From Helicobacter pylori (GTDB taxonomy: Bacteria > Campylobacterota > Campylobacteria > Campylobacterales > Helicobacteraceae): 64,000 nt of DNA. The stretch covers positions 1,240,001 to 1,304,000 of the forward strand of contig NZ_CP011486.1 in NCBI RefSeq assembly GCF_001653455.1, read 5' to 3'. Below, piece by piece: positions 19,377-29,436 of the stretch. Below the pieces are notes generated by a model. That model did no database searches. It had not been told where the DNA came from and saw only the letters and a program-made list of their open reading frames with translations. The translations under genes were made by a program, and so were the position numbers. Numbering within the stretch: the stretch's first letter is position 1; the number at the start of each line of letters is the position of its first letter.

Positions 19377-20638
19377 TAAAAGCCCACCGCGCTTAAAGTC
19401 TTATACTTGCTCATATAAATCTGCGCTTCAATCTTTTTCATGGTATCAATAGCGACTTGAACCACAATCAGCACCGCCGTGCCTCCAAAATAAAAAGGCA
19501 CGCCCATAGCCTTAACCAAAATCCAAGGCACGGTAGAAATGAGCGCTAAATACAACGAACCCCACAAAGTGAGCTTGCTCGCTACAGAATTTAAAAACGA
19601 TGAAGTCCCCTCTCCAGGCCTAAGCCCTGGAATATACCCGCCATTACGCCTCAAATTGTCTGCAATATCCTTAGAATTGAACACAATAGAAGAATAAAAA
19701 TAGGCAAAGAAGATGATGAGCAAGAACATCAAAATATTATACGCATACCCTTGCGGGCTTAAAAAATCCGCAATCGCTTGCAAGGTTTTGTTGCTTGTGG
19801 CTTGCTGCAAGATCGTGGAAGGGAATACGAGCAAGGCTGAAGCGAAAATAGGCGGAATCACCCCGCTCAAATTCAACTTAATGGGAATGTAATTCATGAT
19901 GCGCTTGTTTTGGTTTTGCATCACCACTTTACGCGCATAAGAAATAGGGATCCTGCGCTCGGCCAATTCCACATAAATAATCGCAAAAATAGTCGCCAAA
20001 ACAATCAAAACAATACCAATGAGCATTAAAATATTAATCACGCCCGTATTGACTAAATTGAATGTGCCTGAAATAGCCGATGGGATCCCTGAAACAATCC
20101 CAGCAAAAATAATAAGGCTAATCCCATTCCCCACGCCCCTTTGCGTGATTTGCTCCCCTATCCACATGAGCAGCATCGTTCCTGTAAGCATAGAAAACGC
20201 CGAAACGATCATAAAGACTTGCATATCAATCATGATCGCCCCATTCGCTCCACCGCTAATGCTCCTTAACCCTACTGAAACGCTCACCGCTTGGATCAGG
20301 GTGATTAAAATAGTCAAATAGCGTACGATTTGCATGTATTTTTGCATGCCGTCTCGCTCTTTTTTCATTTTAGCCAGGTTAGGGAAAGTCGCACTCAAAA
20401 GCTCCATGATAATAGAAGAAGTGATATAGGGCATGATACCCAAAGAAATGATGCTCAAGCGAGAAACCGCATTCCCACTAAACATGTTAAACAGACCCAA
20501 AGCGTTGTTGGAATTGCTGTCAAAAAAAGCCTTGATCGCTGCTAAATCCACGCCAGGAATGGGGATATAAGCTAATACTCTGTAGAGAAATAAAAAACCC
20601 AAAGTGATGAGTATCTTACTAGCAATGGCTTTATTCAT
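19376..20638 (-). CDS. secY: Sec translocase channel subunit SecY
   Basis: SecY forms the protein-conducting channel of the inner membrane with SecE/SecG. The 420-residue protein has ten membrane helices. The N-terminal plug region follows RVLAYIPIPGVD, and signature segments LFNMFSGNAVSRLSIISLGI and GNGISLIIFAGIVSGIPS are intact. The conserved cytosolic RPGEGTSSFL loop that touches SecA lies near residue 345. Usual location after rplO. Confidence 0.97.
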   Translation of the reverse strand: MNKAIASKILITLGFLFLYRVLAYIPIPGVDLAAIKAFFDSNSNNALGLFNMFSGNAVSRLSIISLGIMPYITSSIIMELLSATFPNLAKMKKERDGMQKYMQIVRYLTILITLIQAVSVSVGLRSISGGANGAIMIDMQVFMIVSAFSMLTGTMLLMWIGEQITQRGVGNGISLIIFAGIVSGIPSAISGTFNLVNTGVINILMLIGIVLIVLATIFAIIYVELAERRIPISYARKVVMQNQNKRIMNYIPIKLNLSGVIPPIFASALLVFPSTILQQATSNKTLQAIADFLSPQGYAYNILMFLLIIFFAYFYSSIVFNSKDIADNLRRNGGYIPGLRPGEGTSSFLNSVASKLTLWGSLYLALISTVPWILVKAMGVPFYFGGTAVLIVVQVAIDTMKKIEAQIYMSKYKTLSAVGF

Positions 20639-20680
20639 AATAACTTATTCCTCTCCAATCAAGCTGATAAAACAAAGGCA

Positions 20681-21082
20681 TTATTTCTGCCCGCTTGTTT
20701 TAATTCTCTCATCTTTAATTTTAGAAGCCAAAGTTTTAGCGTCTTTACCGATCAATTTCACGCCTTCAATATAAAGGGGGAAATGGTGCAAAGAACGCAA
20801 GCTTGAAAAAGTGATTTCTTCTAAATGCTTGATCGCTTCATTTTTATCCACATTGATAGAATAGATATGAGAATCTTTAGTCCTAAAACCTATTTTAGGC
20901 AAACGGCGTTGCAAGGGTTGTTGCCCTCCTTCAAAGCCTCTTTTAGCCTTATAACCTGTCCTTGCGGTTTGGCCTTTACCGCCTCTAGTGGCCGTCTTTC
21001 CCATGCCGCTGCCTTGACCACGACCCACTCGCTTGATTTTTTTAACGCTACCTTTAGCGGGTTTTAAATTTTCTAATCCCAT
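20681..21082 (-). CDS. rplO: 50S ribosomal protein L15
   Basis: L15 is a late-assembly 23S rRNA binder. The 133-residue protein starts [20 protein letters not shown], followed by the Gly/Arg-rich extended arm [20 protein letters not shown]. It directly follows rpsE: no rpmD (L30) gene lies between, unlike in E. coli. L30 absence is known for this bacterial class. Confidence 0.96.
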   Translation of the reverse strand: MGLENLKPAKGSVKKIKRVGRGQGSGMGKTATRGGKGQTARTGYKAKRGFEGGQQPLQRRLPKIGFRTKDSHIYSINVDKNEAIKHLEEITFSSLRSLHHFPLYIEGVKLIGKDAKTLASKIKDERIKTSGQK

Positions 21083-21099
21083 TGTAATATCCTTTTCAA

Positions 21100-21543
21100 C
21101 TACGCTTTGATTTTAGCTAAAGCGTCAAAAGTCGCGCGCACCACATTATAAGGGTTATTAGAGCCTAAAGATTTGGTTAAAATATCCTTAATGCCTGCCA
21201 ATTCCACGATAGGGCGTGTTGAACCCCCAGCAATCACTCCTGTCCCCTCACTTGCCGGTTTCAATAAAATGCGACTCGCATTGTATTTATGCTCAATATC
21301 ATGAGCGATAGTCGTGCCTTTAATCGTTACATGAATCAAATTTTTAAACGCATCATCTACCGCTTTTTTGATCGCATCAGGGACTTCTTTAGCCTTGCCT
21401 AAACCAAAGCCTACAAGCCCATTTTTATTGCCCACAACCACTAAAGCGTTAAAGCGGAAGCGCCTACCACCCTTAACCACTTTGGTTACACGACCAATAT
21501 TCACAACGACTTCTTGAAACTCTTCTCTGTTAATCTCTTCCAT
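21100..21543 (-). CDS. rpsE: 30S ribosomal protein S5
   Basis: S5 acts in decoding accuracy and helicase activity at the mRNA entry. From the ATG at 21543 it has 147 residues. It has the N-terminal dsRBD-like fold [20 protein letters not shown] and the C-terminal domain [21 protein letters not shown] chose this start because AGGAAAGG precedes it; an ATG six codons upstream overlaps the rplR stop (ATGA) but would begin with a poorly conserved extension. Confidence 0.95.
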
Positions 21544-21557
21544 ACCTTTCCTTTCTG

Positions 21558-21914
21558 TCATAGAGCGATCCCGTTCTCTCTCAAGCTTTCAGCAAACGCT
21601 GCCACCACGCCATGATAGAGGTAACCATTCCTGTCATAAACCACCCGCTCAATCCCTGCTTTTTTCAATTCTTCAGCAAAGAGAGCGCCTAATTTTTTAG
21701 CGTCTTCTTGCGTGTTTTTAAAGCCCATTTTCCTGCCATCAATATGCGTTATGGTGTTTTGTTTCACATCATCAATCGCTTGCGCATAGAAATAGCGGTT
21801 GGAACGAAAAACGCTCACCCTAGGCCTTAATGCATCGCCTAAGAGCTTGCTTTTAATCCTTAATTTCCTGCGATCTCTTAAGGCTTTCTTTTTGTATAAT
21901 GCTTTTGCGTTCAT
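21558..21914 (-). CDS. rplR: 50S ribosomal protein L18
   Basis: L18 binds 5S rRNA in the central protuberance. The 118-residue protein has the basic N-terminus [40 protein letters not shown], and the C-terminal [20 protein letters not shown]. The ATG at 21914 is preceded by AAGGTGG; a TTG one codon upstream is not needed. Confidence 0.96.
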
Positions 21915-21927
21915 CAATCCACCTTAT

Positions 21928-22464
21928 TTATTTTTTAGCCGTTTTACCAGCTTTTCTGATAATGACTTCATCGCTGTATTTCACACCCTTGCCTTTGTAT
22001 GGCTCTGGGGGTCTGAAGCTTCTAATCTCAGCGGCGACTTGCCCTACTTTTTGCTTATCGCTCCCCTTGATAGTGATCGTATTTTTTTCCACCACCATTT
22101 CAATCCCTGCTGGAATGGGGTATTTCACCGGATGGCTAAAGCCCAAACTCAAATCCAAAGTCTTATTGCCTAAAGCCACTTTATAGCCCACGCCATTGAC
22201 TTCTAAAGTCTTACTAAAACCGGTGCTTAACCCCACCACAATATTATTGGCTAACGCCCCATAAGTCCCCCAATAAGCCCTAGACTGCGCATCTTCGCCC
22301 ACAGGTTGGAAGCTCAATTGGTTGTTTTCAAGCGTGATTTTCACTCGGTTGTGAGTTTCTAACTCATGCTTTTCTTTATTGTTTTTAAAAAGAAGCTTGC
22401 TCCCTTCAACGCTCGCTTGCACAGAGTTTGGAATTTCAATGATTCTTTTCCCGATTCTTGACAT
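21928..22464 (-). CDS. rplF: 50S ribosomal protein L6
   Basis: L6 lies near the factor-binding centre of the 50S subunit. From the ATG at 22464 the protein has 178 residues and begins [15 protein letters not shown], as in the family. Both L6 domains are present, ending with the signature [26 protein letters not shown] precedes this ATG; upstream in-frame codons overlap rpsH and are not likely to be used. Confidence 0.96.
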   Translation of the reverse strand: MSRIGKRIIEIPNSVQASVEGSKLLFKNNKEKHELETHNRVKITLENNQLSFQPVGEDAQSRAYWGTYGALANNIVVGLSTGFSKTLEVNGVGYKVALGNKTLDLSLGFSHPVKYPIPAGIEMVVEKNTITIKGSDKQKVGQVAAEIRSFRPPEPYKGKGVKYSDEVIIRKAGKTAKK

Positions 22465-22474
22465 TTCTAATCCT

Positions 22475-22870
22475 TTACCAAATGCTGCAAAGCACTTCGC
22501 CACCGACATTTTGTCTGTAAGCTTCTTCGTTAGTGATCACCCCTTTAGAAGTGCTTACCACAATCACGCCATAGCCATTTTTAAAGCGCTTCAACTCGTT
22601 TTTTTGCTTATACACACGACGACCGGGCTTGCTTAAGCGCTTCACTTCGCTGATTTTTGAATGCCCTTTTTCGTCATAAGCCAATTGCACATAAACCGAT
22701 TGTTTTTTGTCTTTATCTTTGATATTGAAATCTTTAATGAAACCTTTTTCCTTAAAAATCTCCAAGATAGAAACCACAATCTTTGCATAATAGAGCTGCG
22801 TGAATTCCAAGCGACGCATGGAAGCGTTTCTCAAACGAGTTAATGAATCTGCGATTATATCATTTACCAT
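22475..22870 (-). CDS. rpsH: 30S ribosomal protein S8
   Basis: S8 binds the 16S rRNA central domain and is the spc-operon autoregulator in E. coli. The 131-residue protein begins [20 protein letters not shown] and ends with the C-terminal signature [20 protein letters not shown] and GGEVLCSIW. It is ten bases from rpsN and from rplF. Confidence 0.97.
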   Translation of the reverse strand: MVNDIIADSLTRLRNASMRRLEFTQLYYAKIVVSILEIFKEKGFIKDFNIKDKDKKQSVYVQLAYDEKGHSKISEVKRLSKPGRRVYKQKNELKRFKNGYGVIVVSTSKGVITNEEAYRQNVGGEVLCSIW

Positions 22871-22879
22871 ATCTTATCC

Positions 22880-23065
22880 TTACCAACTAGCTTTTCTTAA
22901 GCCTGGGATGAGTCCCTCACTGCCCATTTTTCTAAGGCATACCCTACAAAGTCCAAAATCCCTATAAACCGAATGAGGTCTCCCGCAAATGCGGCATCTG
23001 GTATAAGCCCTTACTTGGAATTTTGGTTTCCTTTGAGCCTTTGCTATCATTGATTTTTTAGCCAT
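22880..23065 (-). CDS. rpsN: 30S ribosomal protein S14 (zinc form)
   Basis: This is the short 61-residue S14 of the zinc-binding (C+) type. Two Cys pairs, RCRIC and LCRVC, flank [11 protein letters not shown], and the C-terminus is [11 protein letters not shown]. It is a head protein of the 30S subunit, in its usual place between rplE and rpsH. Confidence 0.97.
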   Translation of the reverse strand: MAKKSMIAKAQRKPKFQVRAYTRCRICGRPHSVYRDFGLCRVCLRKMGSEGLIPGLRKASW

Positions 23066-23074
23066 ATTAACCCC

Positions 23075-23620
23075 TTATCTCACTTTTGCAAAAGGCAATC
23101 CAAGCAATTCTAATAACTTGAACGCTTCTTTATCGTTATTTGTAGAAGTTACCATCGTGATGTTCATGCCATGACTGACCATAATATCATCATAAACCAC
23201 TTCTGGGAAAATCAACTGCTCATTGATACCAAAGGTGTAATTCCCACGCCCGTCAAACCCGTTTCGTGAAATCCCTCTAAAGTCCTTCACTCTGGGTAAT
23301 GAAATCACAATCAACTTTTCCAAGAAATTATACATGCGTTTATTTCTTAAAGTAACTTTCGCTCCCACTGCCATGCCTTCTCTGATCTTAAAGCCTGCAA
23401 CGGATTTTTTCGCTTTAGTGATAACGGCTTTTTGCCCTGCGATCAAAGAAATCGTTTGCGCGATATTTTGCATGATTTTCATGTCTTTTGCATGAGCCCC
23501 AGCGCCCACGCTGATAACGATTTTTTCTAGCTTGGGTAAAAGCATGGGGTTTTTGATGTCTAATTCTTGAGCGAGTTTCGCTTTCACTTCATTTTGATAA
23601 AATTGTTTCAAACCAAACAC
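23075..23620 (-). CDS. rplE: 50S ribosomal protein L5
   Basis: L5 binds 5S rRNA and touches P-site tRNA. The 181-residue protein has the family pattern [40 protein letters not shown], and [20 protein letters not shown]. Ends FGLPFAKVR-like (LGLPFAKVR). Standard spc location. Confidence 0.97.
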   Translation of the reverse strand: MFGLKQFYQNEVKAKLAQELDIKNPMLLPKLEKIVISVGAGAHAKDMKIMQNIAQTISLIAGQKAVITKAKKSVAGFKIREGMAVGAKVTLRNKRMYNFLEKLIVISLPRVKDFRGISRNGFDGRGNYTFGINEQLIFPEVVYDDIMVSHGMNITMVTSTNNDKEAFKLLELLGLPFAKVR

Positions 23621-23631
23621 TACCTAACTCC

Positions 23632-23853
23632 TTAAGCTTTTTTCACATTAGAAATGTGCATGGGCTTTTCTTTATGGATAAAGCCCCCTTTAGGGTTATC
23701 ATCAGTGGGTTTAATCGCTTTTTTCACCACTTTGCACCCTTCAACAACCACTTGAGAAGTCTTAGGCAACACCGCTAAAACCTTAGCGACTTTACCCTTA
23801 TCATCTCCTGCAATGACTTTCACCATGTCATTTTTCTTGATTTCGCTTTTCAT
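23632..23853 (-). CDS. rplX: 50S ribosomal protein L24
   Basis: This 73-residue KOW-domain protein ([20 protein letters not shown]) is an assembly initiator at the exit-tunnel rim. It is shorter than E. coli L24, lacking part of the C-terminal tail, which is usual for this class. It overlaps rplN by one base. Confidence 0.95.
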   Translation of the reverse strand: MKSEIKKNDMVKVIAGDDKGKVAKVLAVLPKTSQVVVEGCKVVKKAIKPTDDNPKGGFIHKEKPMHISNVKKA

Positions 23854-24221
23854 TATACAACCTCCGGCGCTAGAGAAATGATTTTCATAAAATTAGCGTA
23901 ACGGACTTCCCGGCTCACTGGCCCAAAAATCCTTGTGCCAACAGGGTCTTTTTTAGCGTCCAAAATCACCGCTGCATTGTCATCAAAACGCACCAAAGAA
24001 CCATTTTTTCTTTGAATTTCTTTCTTCGTTCGCACCACAACGGCTTTCACCACCTGGCCTCGTTTCACCTTGCCATTAGGGATAGCCTTTTTCACAGAAG
24101 CCACGATCACGCTACCCACGCTCGCGTAGCGTTTATGGCTGCCTCCTAACACCTTAATGCACATGATTTCTTTAGCGCCACTATTATCAGCGACATTCAA
24201 TCTTGTAAAACTCTGTATCAT
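23853..24221 (-). CDS. rplN: 50S ribosomal protein L14
   Basis: L14 forms an intersubunit bridge. The 122-residue protein begins [20 protein letters not shown] and has the signature [20 protein letters not shown], then [11 protein letters not shown] near the end. One-base overlap with rplX and three bases from rpsQ. Confidence 0.97.
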   Translation of the reverse strand: MIQSFTRLNVADNSGAKEIMCIKVLGGSHKRYASVGSVIVASVKKAIPNGKVKRGQVVKAVVVRTKKEIQRKNGSLVRFDDNAAVILDAKKDPVGTRIFGPVSREVRYANFMKIISLAPEVV

Positions 24222-24223
24222 GC

Positions 24224-24484
24224 TTATACTCCCACTACTAAAATTTCTTTAAGCGTGAAAGACTTGGTTTTAGAAAGTGGCTTGCACTCAATCGCGCTCA
24301 CAAAATCCCCTACTTTCACTTGATTGTCTTGGTCATGGATAGTGTATTTTTTAAACTTTTTAACAATCTTTCGGTATTTTTCATGCACCACTTTTCTTTC
24401 CACAAGAATCACAGCACTTTTTTCAGCAAACTTGCTGATCACCTTGCCTTGCACCACCCTTTTATGCGGCTCTTTCGTATTCAT
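24224..24484 (-). CDS. rpsQ: 30S ribosomal protein S17
   Basis: The 86-residue OB-fold protein has the family core [20 protein letters not shown] and the signature [19 protein letters not shown]. It is an early 16S rRNA binder. The position after rpmC is standard. Confidence 0.96.
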   Translation of the reverse strand: MNTKEPHKRVVQGKVISKFAEKSAVILVERKVVHEKYRKIVKKFKKYTIHDQDNQVKVGDFVSAIECKPLSKTKSFTLKEILVVGV

Positions 24485-24498
24485 TGCTTACCCTTTTT

Positions 24499-24699
24499 TT
24501 ATTCAACGCTAGAAGAATGATGCGCGTTAATGGCCGTGTTAATGCGAGCGATATTTCTTCTGGCTTTCTTAATCTCGTTAGGATTACTCAATTGCATGGC
24601 TTTTAATTTAACGCGCAACTCAAAAAGCTCCGCCTTTTTAGCATGCAACAACTCTTCTAATTCCTTGATACTTTTATCTTTCAATTCAGTATATTTCAT
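24499..24699 (-). CDS. rpmC: 50S ribosomal protein L29
   Basis: The 66-residue helical hairpin protein begins [20 protein letters not shown] and has the family motif [20 protein letters not shown]. It sits at the tunnel exit with L23. I used the ATG at 24699, inside the end of rplP (14-base overlap); a GTG four codons upstream is an alternative. Confidence 0.94.
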   Translation of the reverse strand: MKYTELKDKSIKELEELLHAKKAELFELRVKLKAMQLSNPNEIKKARRNIARINTAINAHHSSSVE

Positions 24700-25111
24700 T
24701 TTCGCTCTCACAAGTTACAATTTTGGTTTTAAAAGGAAGTTTGCTTTGAGCTAGCGCTAAAGCCTCTCTTGCTAATCCTTCTTCAATGCCCAACATTTCA
24801 TAAACGATCCTGCCAGGCTTGATATTCATCACCCATTTTTCCACAGAGCCTTTACCTTTACCCATCCTGGTTTCTAAAGGTTTAGCGGTTAAAGGCTTAT
24901 CCGGAAACACTCTAATCCACACCTTACCCGCTCTTTTAATATGCCTTGTCATAGCCACCCTTGCGGATTCAATCTGGCGTGAATCAATCCTCCCATGCTC
25001 TATGGCTTTAATCGCAATATCCCCAAACGCAATGGAATTACCACGATGGGCTTTCCCACGATTGCGCCCTTTCATTTGCTTTCTGTATTTTGTTCTTTTT
25101 GGCATTAACAT
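24686..25111 (-). CDS. rplP: 50S ribosomal protein L16
   Basis: L16 organises the A-site side of the peptidyl transferase region. The 141-residue protein begins [20 protein letters not shown] and contains [40 protein letters not shown], and [22 protein letters not shown] stands eight bases before the ATG. Confidence 0.97.
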   Translation of the reverse strand: MLMPKRTKYRKQMKGRNRGKAHRGNSIAFGDIAIKAIEHGRIDSRQIESARVAMTRHIKRAGKVWIRVFPDKPLTAKPLETRMGKGKGSVEKWVMNIKPGRIVYEMLGIEEGLAREALALAQSKLPFKTKIVTCESENEIY

Positions 25112-25113
25112 AA

Positions 25114-25818
25114 TTATTGCCTCCCTCTTCTGCTTCTTCTAGGCTCTCTTTCTTCTTTAGCCTCTTCTTTCTTTTCAAATTGGATACCTTTTTGCAAAAC
25201 TTCCCCTTTGAAAATCCACACTTTCACGCCAATAATACCATAGACCGTCATCGCTTCAGCAAAGCCATAATCAATCTTAGCCCTTAAAGTGTGTAAAGGC
25301 ACGCGCCCTTCCATATACCATTCAGTGCGGGCGATTTCAGCCCCTGCTAAACGGCCAGAAACGCGCACCTTAACCCCTTTAGCACCAGATTTTAACGCCG
25401 CTTGCATGACCTTTTTCATCGCGCGGCGGAAAGCGACCCTTTTTTCTAGTTGGGTGGCTACATTTTCTGCGGCTAATTGCGCGTCAGCTTGGGGGCGTTT
25501 GACTTCTTTAATATTAATAGAAACTTCTTTTTTGATGAGCGTTTTTAGACCTTCTTTGACTTTTTCAATATCCACGCCTTTCTTACCAATGATAAGCCCT
25601 GGGCGAGCCGCTACAACCGTAACGCGCAGTTTTTTAGCCGCTCTTTCAATCACGATTTCGCTCACGCCTGCATAATAAAGCTCTTTTTTAAGAAACTTTC
25701 TGATCTTATTATCTTCATCAATATTGCTTGGAGCGGTGCGAGCGCTAGGGAACCATCTAGAAGTCCAATTCCTATTAATACCTAATCTTAAACCTACCGG
25801 ATTAACTTTTTGTCCCAT
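25114..25818 (-). CDS. rpsC: 30S ribosomal protein S3
   Basis: S3 lines the mRNA entry with helicase function. The 234-residue protein begins [20 protein letters not shown], carries a KH domain ([20 protein letters not shown]) and a C-terminal domain with [21 protein letters not shown] 20-residue Glu/Arg tail ends the protein. Usual S10-operon place. Confidence 0.97.
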   Translation of the reverse strand: MGQKVNPVGLRLGINRNWTSRWFPSARTAPSNIDEDNKIRKFLKKELYYAGVSEIVIERAAKKLRVTVVAARPGLIIGKKGVDIEKVKEGLKTLIKKEVSINIKEVKRPQADAQLAAENVATQLEKRVAFRRAMKKVMQAALKSGAKGVKVRVSGRLAGAEIARTEWYMEGRVPLHTLRAKIDYGFAEAMTVYGIIGVKVWIFKGEVLQKGIQFEKKEEAKEEREPRRSRRGRQ

Positions 25819-25821
25819 GCC

Positions 25822-26190
25822 CTACTTACCCTCTGCTTGATTTTTTTTATGGCTTTTAGAAGATTTCATTTCTTTCCCTTCTGCTACTTCTACGAATACA
25901 TGAGATGTTGGTTTTCTAATGGCTGTGGCTCTACCTTTAGCCCTTGGAATGGAGCGCCTAAGCACAGGGCCAGCATCCACTCTGCAAGAAACAATCAGAG
26001 CGCTTTTAGCGTCTAAAGAGCCATTAGCGACTGCAGAAGCGACGACCTTTGAAAGCACTCTAGCGGCTTTATTGGGCGTAAATTCCAAACTAGCGATCGC
26101 TAATTCAGCGTTCATGCCTTGAATTTGTCTTGCAATCAATCTGGCTTTAGTAGGAGATAACCGCACAAATTTTAATAACGCTTTGCTCAT
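25822..26190 (-). CDS. rplV: 50S ribosomal protein L22
   Basis: L22 lines the exit tunnel and can mutate to macrolide resistance. The 122-residue protein has [20 protein letters not shown] and the beta-hairpin region [20 protein letters not shown], then HVFVEVAEG. It is three bases upstream of rpsC. Confidence 0.96.
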   Translation of the reverse strand: MSKALLKFVRLSPTKARLIARQIQGMNAELAIASLEFTPNKAARVLSKVVASAVANGSLDAKSALIVSCRVDAGPVLRRSIPRAKGRATAIRKPTSHVFVEVAEGKEMKSSKSHKKNQAEGK

Positions 26191-26199
26191 TCTGCCTCC

Positions 26200-26481
26200 T
26201 TACTTACCAATCTTTTTTTGGACACTGCCTTTGTGCCCTTTAAAAGTTCTTGTAGGAGCGAATTCCCCCAACTTATAACCCACATGGTTTTCTGTGATAT
26301 ACACAGGGATAAAAACCCTCCCATTATGCACATTATAAGTAAAACCAATCATTTCAGGCAAAATGGTGCTTCTTCTAGACCATGTTTTAATGGGGCGGTT
26401 ATCCTTACCCTCTTTTGCCTTGAGCGTTTTCTTCATCAAGTGGTCGTCTATAAAAGGACCCTTTTTAATTGACCTAGACAT
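26200..26481 (-). CDS. rpsS: 30S ribosomal protein S19
   Basis: The 93-residue protein begins [20 protein letters not shown] and shows the signature [20 protein letters not shown], with [21 protein letters not shown]19 forms the S13-S19 head complex. Nine bases upstream of rplV. Confidence 0.97.
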   Translation of the reverse strand: MSRSIKKGPFIDDHLMKKTLKAKEGKDNRPIKTWSRRSTILPEMIGFTYNVHNGRVFIPVYITENHVGYKLGEFAPTRTFKGHKGSVQKKIGK

Positions 26482-26492
26482 TCTTTAACCCT

Positions 26493-27323
26493 TTATTTGT
26501 GTTTCTTTCTGGAAATGATGAGCTTATCGCTAGCTTTTTTCTTTCTAGTTTTATAGCCCTTAGCTGGAGTACCCCAAGGCGATACAGGATGACCGCTTGT
26601 CCCTGTTTTACCCTCACCCCCACCATGCGGGTGATCCACTGGGTTCATCGCGCTTCCACGAGTTTGTGGGCGAATCCCTCTGTGGCGGTTACGCCCTGCC
26701 TTACCGATAGAGACATTGATAAAATCCTCATTCCCTACCACGCCAATGCTCGCCATGCATTCGCTTAAAATGTAGCGCATTTCAGAGCTTGGCATTCTAA
26801 GGATAGTGTATTTATTTTCCCTACCCATGATTTGAGCACTCATTCCTGCACTTCTGGCTAATTGCCCGCCAGCCCCCGGATGCATTTCAATGTTATGCAC
26901 CACCGTTCCTATGGGGATATTTTTCAACTTCATCGCAAAGCCCGCTTTAATATCCAACCCGCCTTCAGCAGCGATAACGCTATCCCCTACTTTCAAACCG
27001 CTTGGCTGTAAGATGTAGCGTTTATCCCCATCAGGATAGACAATAAGAGCGATGCGCGCATTTCTGTAAGGATCATACTCAATCGCAGCCACTTTCCCTT
27101 CAATATTGTATTTATTGCGTTTGAAATCAATAATACGATAGAGTTTTTTAGCCCCTCTTTCTTTGTGGCGGCTGGTGATGCGCCCATTATTGTTCCTCCC
27201 TGCTGTCGCTTTAAGCTTAGTGAGTAAGCCTTTGACACTGCTTTTTGCGGTAATGTCTTTAGAATCCAACACCGACATGAAGCGTCTGCTTGGGGTGTAG
27301 GGCTTATAAGTTTTAATCGCCAT
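26493..27323 (-). CDS. rplB: 50S ribosomal protein L2
   Basis: L2 is required for subunit association and peptidyl transfer. The 276-residue protein contains [20 protein letters not shown] near the N-terminus, and the C-terminal signature [14 protein letters not shown], which carries the functionally important His. It is between rplW and rpsS as usual. Confidence 0.97.
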   Translation of the reverse strand: MAIKTYKPYTPSRRFMSVLDSKDITAKSSVKGLLTKLKATAGRNNNGRITSRHKERGAKKLYRIIDFKRNKYNIEGKVAAIEYDPYRNARIALIVYPDGDKRYILQPSGLKVGDSVIAAEGGLDIKAGFAMKLKNIPIGTVVHNIEMHPGAGGQLARSAGMSAQIMGRENKYTILRMPSSEMRYILSECMASIGVVGNEDFINVSIGKAGRNRHRGIRPQTRGSAMNPVDHPHGGGEGKTGTSGHPVSPWGTPAKGYKTRKKKASDKLIISRKKHK

Positions 27324-27338
27324 AACGCTTTCTCCTTT

Positions 27339-27620
27339 CTACGCGCCAAGGGCGGCAATGCTAGCGCCCTCTGGAACTTTCACATAAAATTTCTTAAACG
27401 ACTTTCTTTGTCCAAGCTTCCCTCTAAAGCGTTTCACCTTACCCTCTTGTTTCAAAGAATTGATTTTCAAAGGCTCAAAGCCAAAGTAAGTTTTAAACAC
27501 TTCTTTAAGTTGGTTTTTGGTTACATGTTGAGCCGTTTGGACCACTAAAACGCCTTTTTCTTGCAATCCCAATGACTTTTCAGTGTAAAGAATTGACTTT
27601 ATATCCATGATGTCTGCCAT
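27339..27620 (-). CDS. rplW: 50S ribosomal protein L23
   Basis: L23 is the docking site for trigger factor and SRP at the tunnel exit. The 93-residue protein has [20 protein letters not shown], a conserved [14 protein letters not shown] helix, and the loop [20 protein letters not shown]. Three bases lie between the rplD stop and this start. Confidence 0.95.
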   Translation of the reverse strand: MADIMDIKSILYTEKSLGLQEKGVLVVQTAQHVTKNQLKEVFKTYFGFEPLKINSLKQEGKVKRFRGKLGQRKSFKKFYVKVPEGASIAALGA

Positions 27621-27623
27621 TTT

Positions 27624-28271
27624 TTACTCCTCTGTCTTATCTTGCACCACATGCTGAAACGCTGCTTCTTCCATCACTACAGAGCTAAACGCCGCTAAAA
27701 GATAAGCGTTCAATTCGCTCGCATCAATAACAAGGCATTTTTTAAGGTTGCTAAAGGCTAACTCAGTGTATTCATCCATGTTCATGCACACAAACAAAGT
27801 GTCTCGTTGCTCTAAAGCCTGGAACATTTGGTTGGCTTCTTTAGTCAAATGCTTCCTTTTATTGTCTTCAACCACGCCTTGTATAGCGATTTTTTCCACC
27901 ACAAAAAGCTTATTCGCTTGCGCTTTTTCTTCTAAAGCGTATTCTAAAGCCAAGCGTTTTTGTTTTTTATTGATTTTAAGGTTGTAGTTACGGTTGTTCG
28001 TAGCCCCATGAGAAACACCCCCACCGACAAACACAGGCGAAGTGATGCTCCCTGCTCTGGCTCTTCCGCCCCCTTTTTGCGCCCAAGGCTTCCTACCGCC
28101 CCCACTCACTTCAGCGCGGTTTTTACTCTTAGCGGTATTAGCGCGCACAGAAGATAAATAGTGCTTCACATAAAGATAGAGGTTATGGCTGTTAATGCCC
28201 TCATATCTTTTGGGTAACTCCACGCTACCCTTTTCTTTCAAATGGCTGTCTAAAACGATGGCCTTACTCAT
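27624..28271 (-). CDS. rplD: 50S ribosomal protein L4
   Basis: L4 is a primary 23S rRNA binder that reaches the tunnel constriction. The 215-residue protein has the extended-loop signature [20 protein letters not shown], then [19 protein letters not shown]. In E. coli L4 autoregulates the S10 operon; no matching leader could be verified here. Confidence 0.96.
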   Translation of the reverse strand: MSKAIVLDSHLKEKGSVELPKRYEGINSHNLYLYVKHYLSSVRANTAKSKNRAEVSGGGRKPWAQKGGGRARAGSITSPVFVGGGVSHGATNNRNYNLKINKKQKRLALEYALEEKAQANKLFVVEKIAIQGVVEDNKRKHLTKEANQMFQALEQRDTLFVCMNMDEYTELAFSNLKKCLVIDASELNAYLLAAFSSVVMEEAAFQHVVQDKTEE

Positions 28272-28304
28272 ATCAAACCCTTTATATTATATTCAATGAT
28301 GGTT

Positions 28305-28880
28305 TTATAACGCCCTAATGCGCCCATAAGCCCCAGAAAAACCGGCTACTGAACCCTTTAGCACTAACACCATACTTTCTTTATCAAAAGAGAGCACCTC
28401 GTTTTGACAAGTAACTAGCTCATTGCCATAATGCCCTGCCATTTTCCTACCTTTTTGCACCCTTCCTGGCCATTCTCTGTTACCAATAGAACCAGGACGG
28501 CGGTGGAATCGGCTCCCATGAGCTGCAGGCCCGCCTTGGAAATTCCAACGCTTCATCACCCCCGCAAAGCCTCTTCCCTTAGTTTTAAAGCTCGCTTTAA
28601 CCCTTTTAAGCGTTTCTAAAGCGCTCAAATCCAAATCGCCAAGCTCTTTTTGTTGGGAAGCTTTTAAAGTAGCGAAATGGTTAAACTCTTTGCTGAGTTG
28701 GTATTTCTTTTGCTGGCCTTCAATCGCCTTATTGTGTTTTTTATGCATCGCATAGGCCACTAAAGCTTTCCCATTTTCTAGCTGGCACACTTTCGCTTGC
28801 AAGACTTTAAGCAAGGTTACAGGCGTGCTGTTAGCATCAATGGTGCGGCTCATGCCTATCTTTTGAACTAAAAATTCCAT
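28305..28880 (-). CDS. rplC: 50S ribosomal protein L3
   Basis: L3 helps form the peptidyl transferase centre. The 191-residue protein begins [14 protein letters not shown] and has the core [20 protein letters not shown], followed by [20 protein letters not shown] and [12 protein letters not shown]. The conserved Gln for methylation (family knowledge) lies in the FQGG region. Confidence 0.97.
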   Translation of the reverse strand: MEFLVQKIGMSRTIDANSTPVTLLKVLQAKVCQLENGKALVAYAMHKKHNKAIEGQQKKYQLSKEFNHFATLKASQQKELGDLDLSALETLKRVKASFKTKGRGFAGVMKRWNFQGGPAAHGSRFHRRPGSIGNREWPGRVQKGRKMAGHYGNELVTCQNEVLSFDKESMVLVLKGSVAGFSGAYGRIRAL

Positions 28881-28913
28881 ATCTAACCCTTAATTTATTT
28901 ATCTGCGTTAGGA

Positions 28914-29228
28914 CTACTTCGTTTCCATAGAAGTTACTTCTACATCCACTTCAGGAGCTAAATCTAACTTCATCAAGCTATCCACAGTTTCTGGGGTGGC
29001 CGAAATAATATCAATCAATCGGCTATAAACCCTAATTTCAAACTGCTCTCTTGAATCCTTATTGACATGCGGGGAGCGTAAAACGGTGTAACGCTTATTC
29101 TTAGTCGGTAAAGGGATAGGCCCTCTAATTTCAGAACCCGAACGCTTCACGGCTTCCACGATAGCCACAACGGAGCGATCCAACACTCTATGGTCATAAG
29201 CTTTGAGCTTCAACCTGATTTTTTCCAT
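28914..29228 (-). CDS. rpsJ: 30S ribosomal protein S10
   Basis: S10 is a head protein and NusG/NusB partner in antitermination. From the ATG at 29228 it has 104 residues, beginning [20 protein letters not shown], with the signature [14 protein letters not shown]-like stretch [28 protein letters not shown] precedes this ATG; an upstream in-frame codon is not needed. It is the first gene of the 13.8 kb ribosomal supercluster. Confidence 0.97.
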   Translation of the reverse strand: MEKIRLKLKAYDHRVLDRSVVAIVEAVKRSGSEIRGPIPLPTKNKRYTVLRSPHVNKDSREQFEIRVYSRLIDIISATPETVDSLMKLDLAPEVDVEVTSMETK

Positions 29229-29296
29229 AAACTCTCCTAAAAGAACTCGTTTCATTCATTGCTAAAACAGAATAAAACAATAAAATAAAAACTGAA

Positions 29297-29325
29297 ATAC
29301 TACTCAAAATGCACCCTTTAGTCAA
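29297..29325 (-). promoter_or_regulatory. Promoter of the S10-spc-alpha supercluster
   Basis: On the minus strand, TTGACT (29325-29320) and TAGTAT (29302-29297) are separated by 17 bases, close to the sigma-70 consensus. The predicted transcript starts about 60 bases before rpsJ. A clear -35 is uncommon in this species, consistent with a strong promoter. Confidence 0.7.
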
Positions 29326-29436
29326 TAGATTTTACCCTTTTTAGGCGCTTTTTAGGGATTTTTACTTCCTTTTTATAAGGAAATATAAAGAAAATGCGCT
29401 ACGATTATCCCATTCCATTCCCTTAAAAGGAAGTTC

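Noticed and set aside
20641-21099. Missing rpmD as a deletion event
   Set aside because: L30 absence is normal for this class, and rpsE and rplO are normally spaced.
26993-27358. Antisense or alternate-frame ORF over rplB/rplW junction
   Set aside because: It is a shadow of rplB in another frame without its own start signals.
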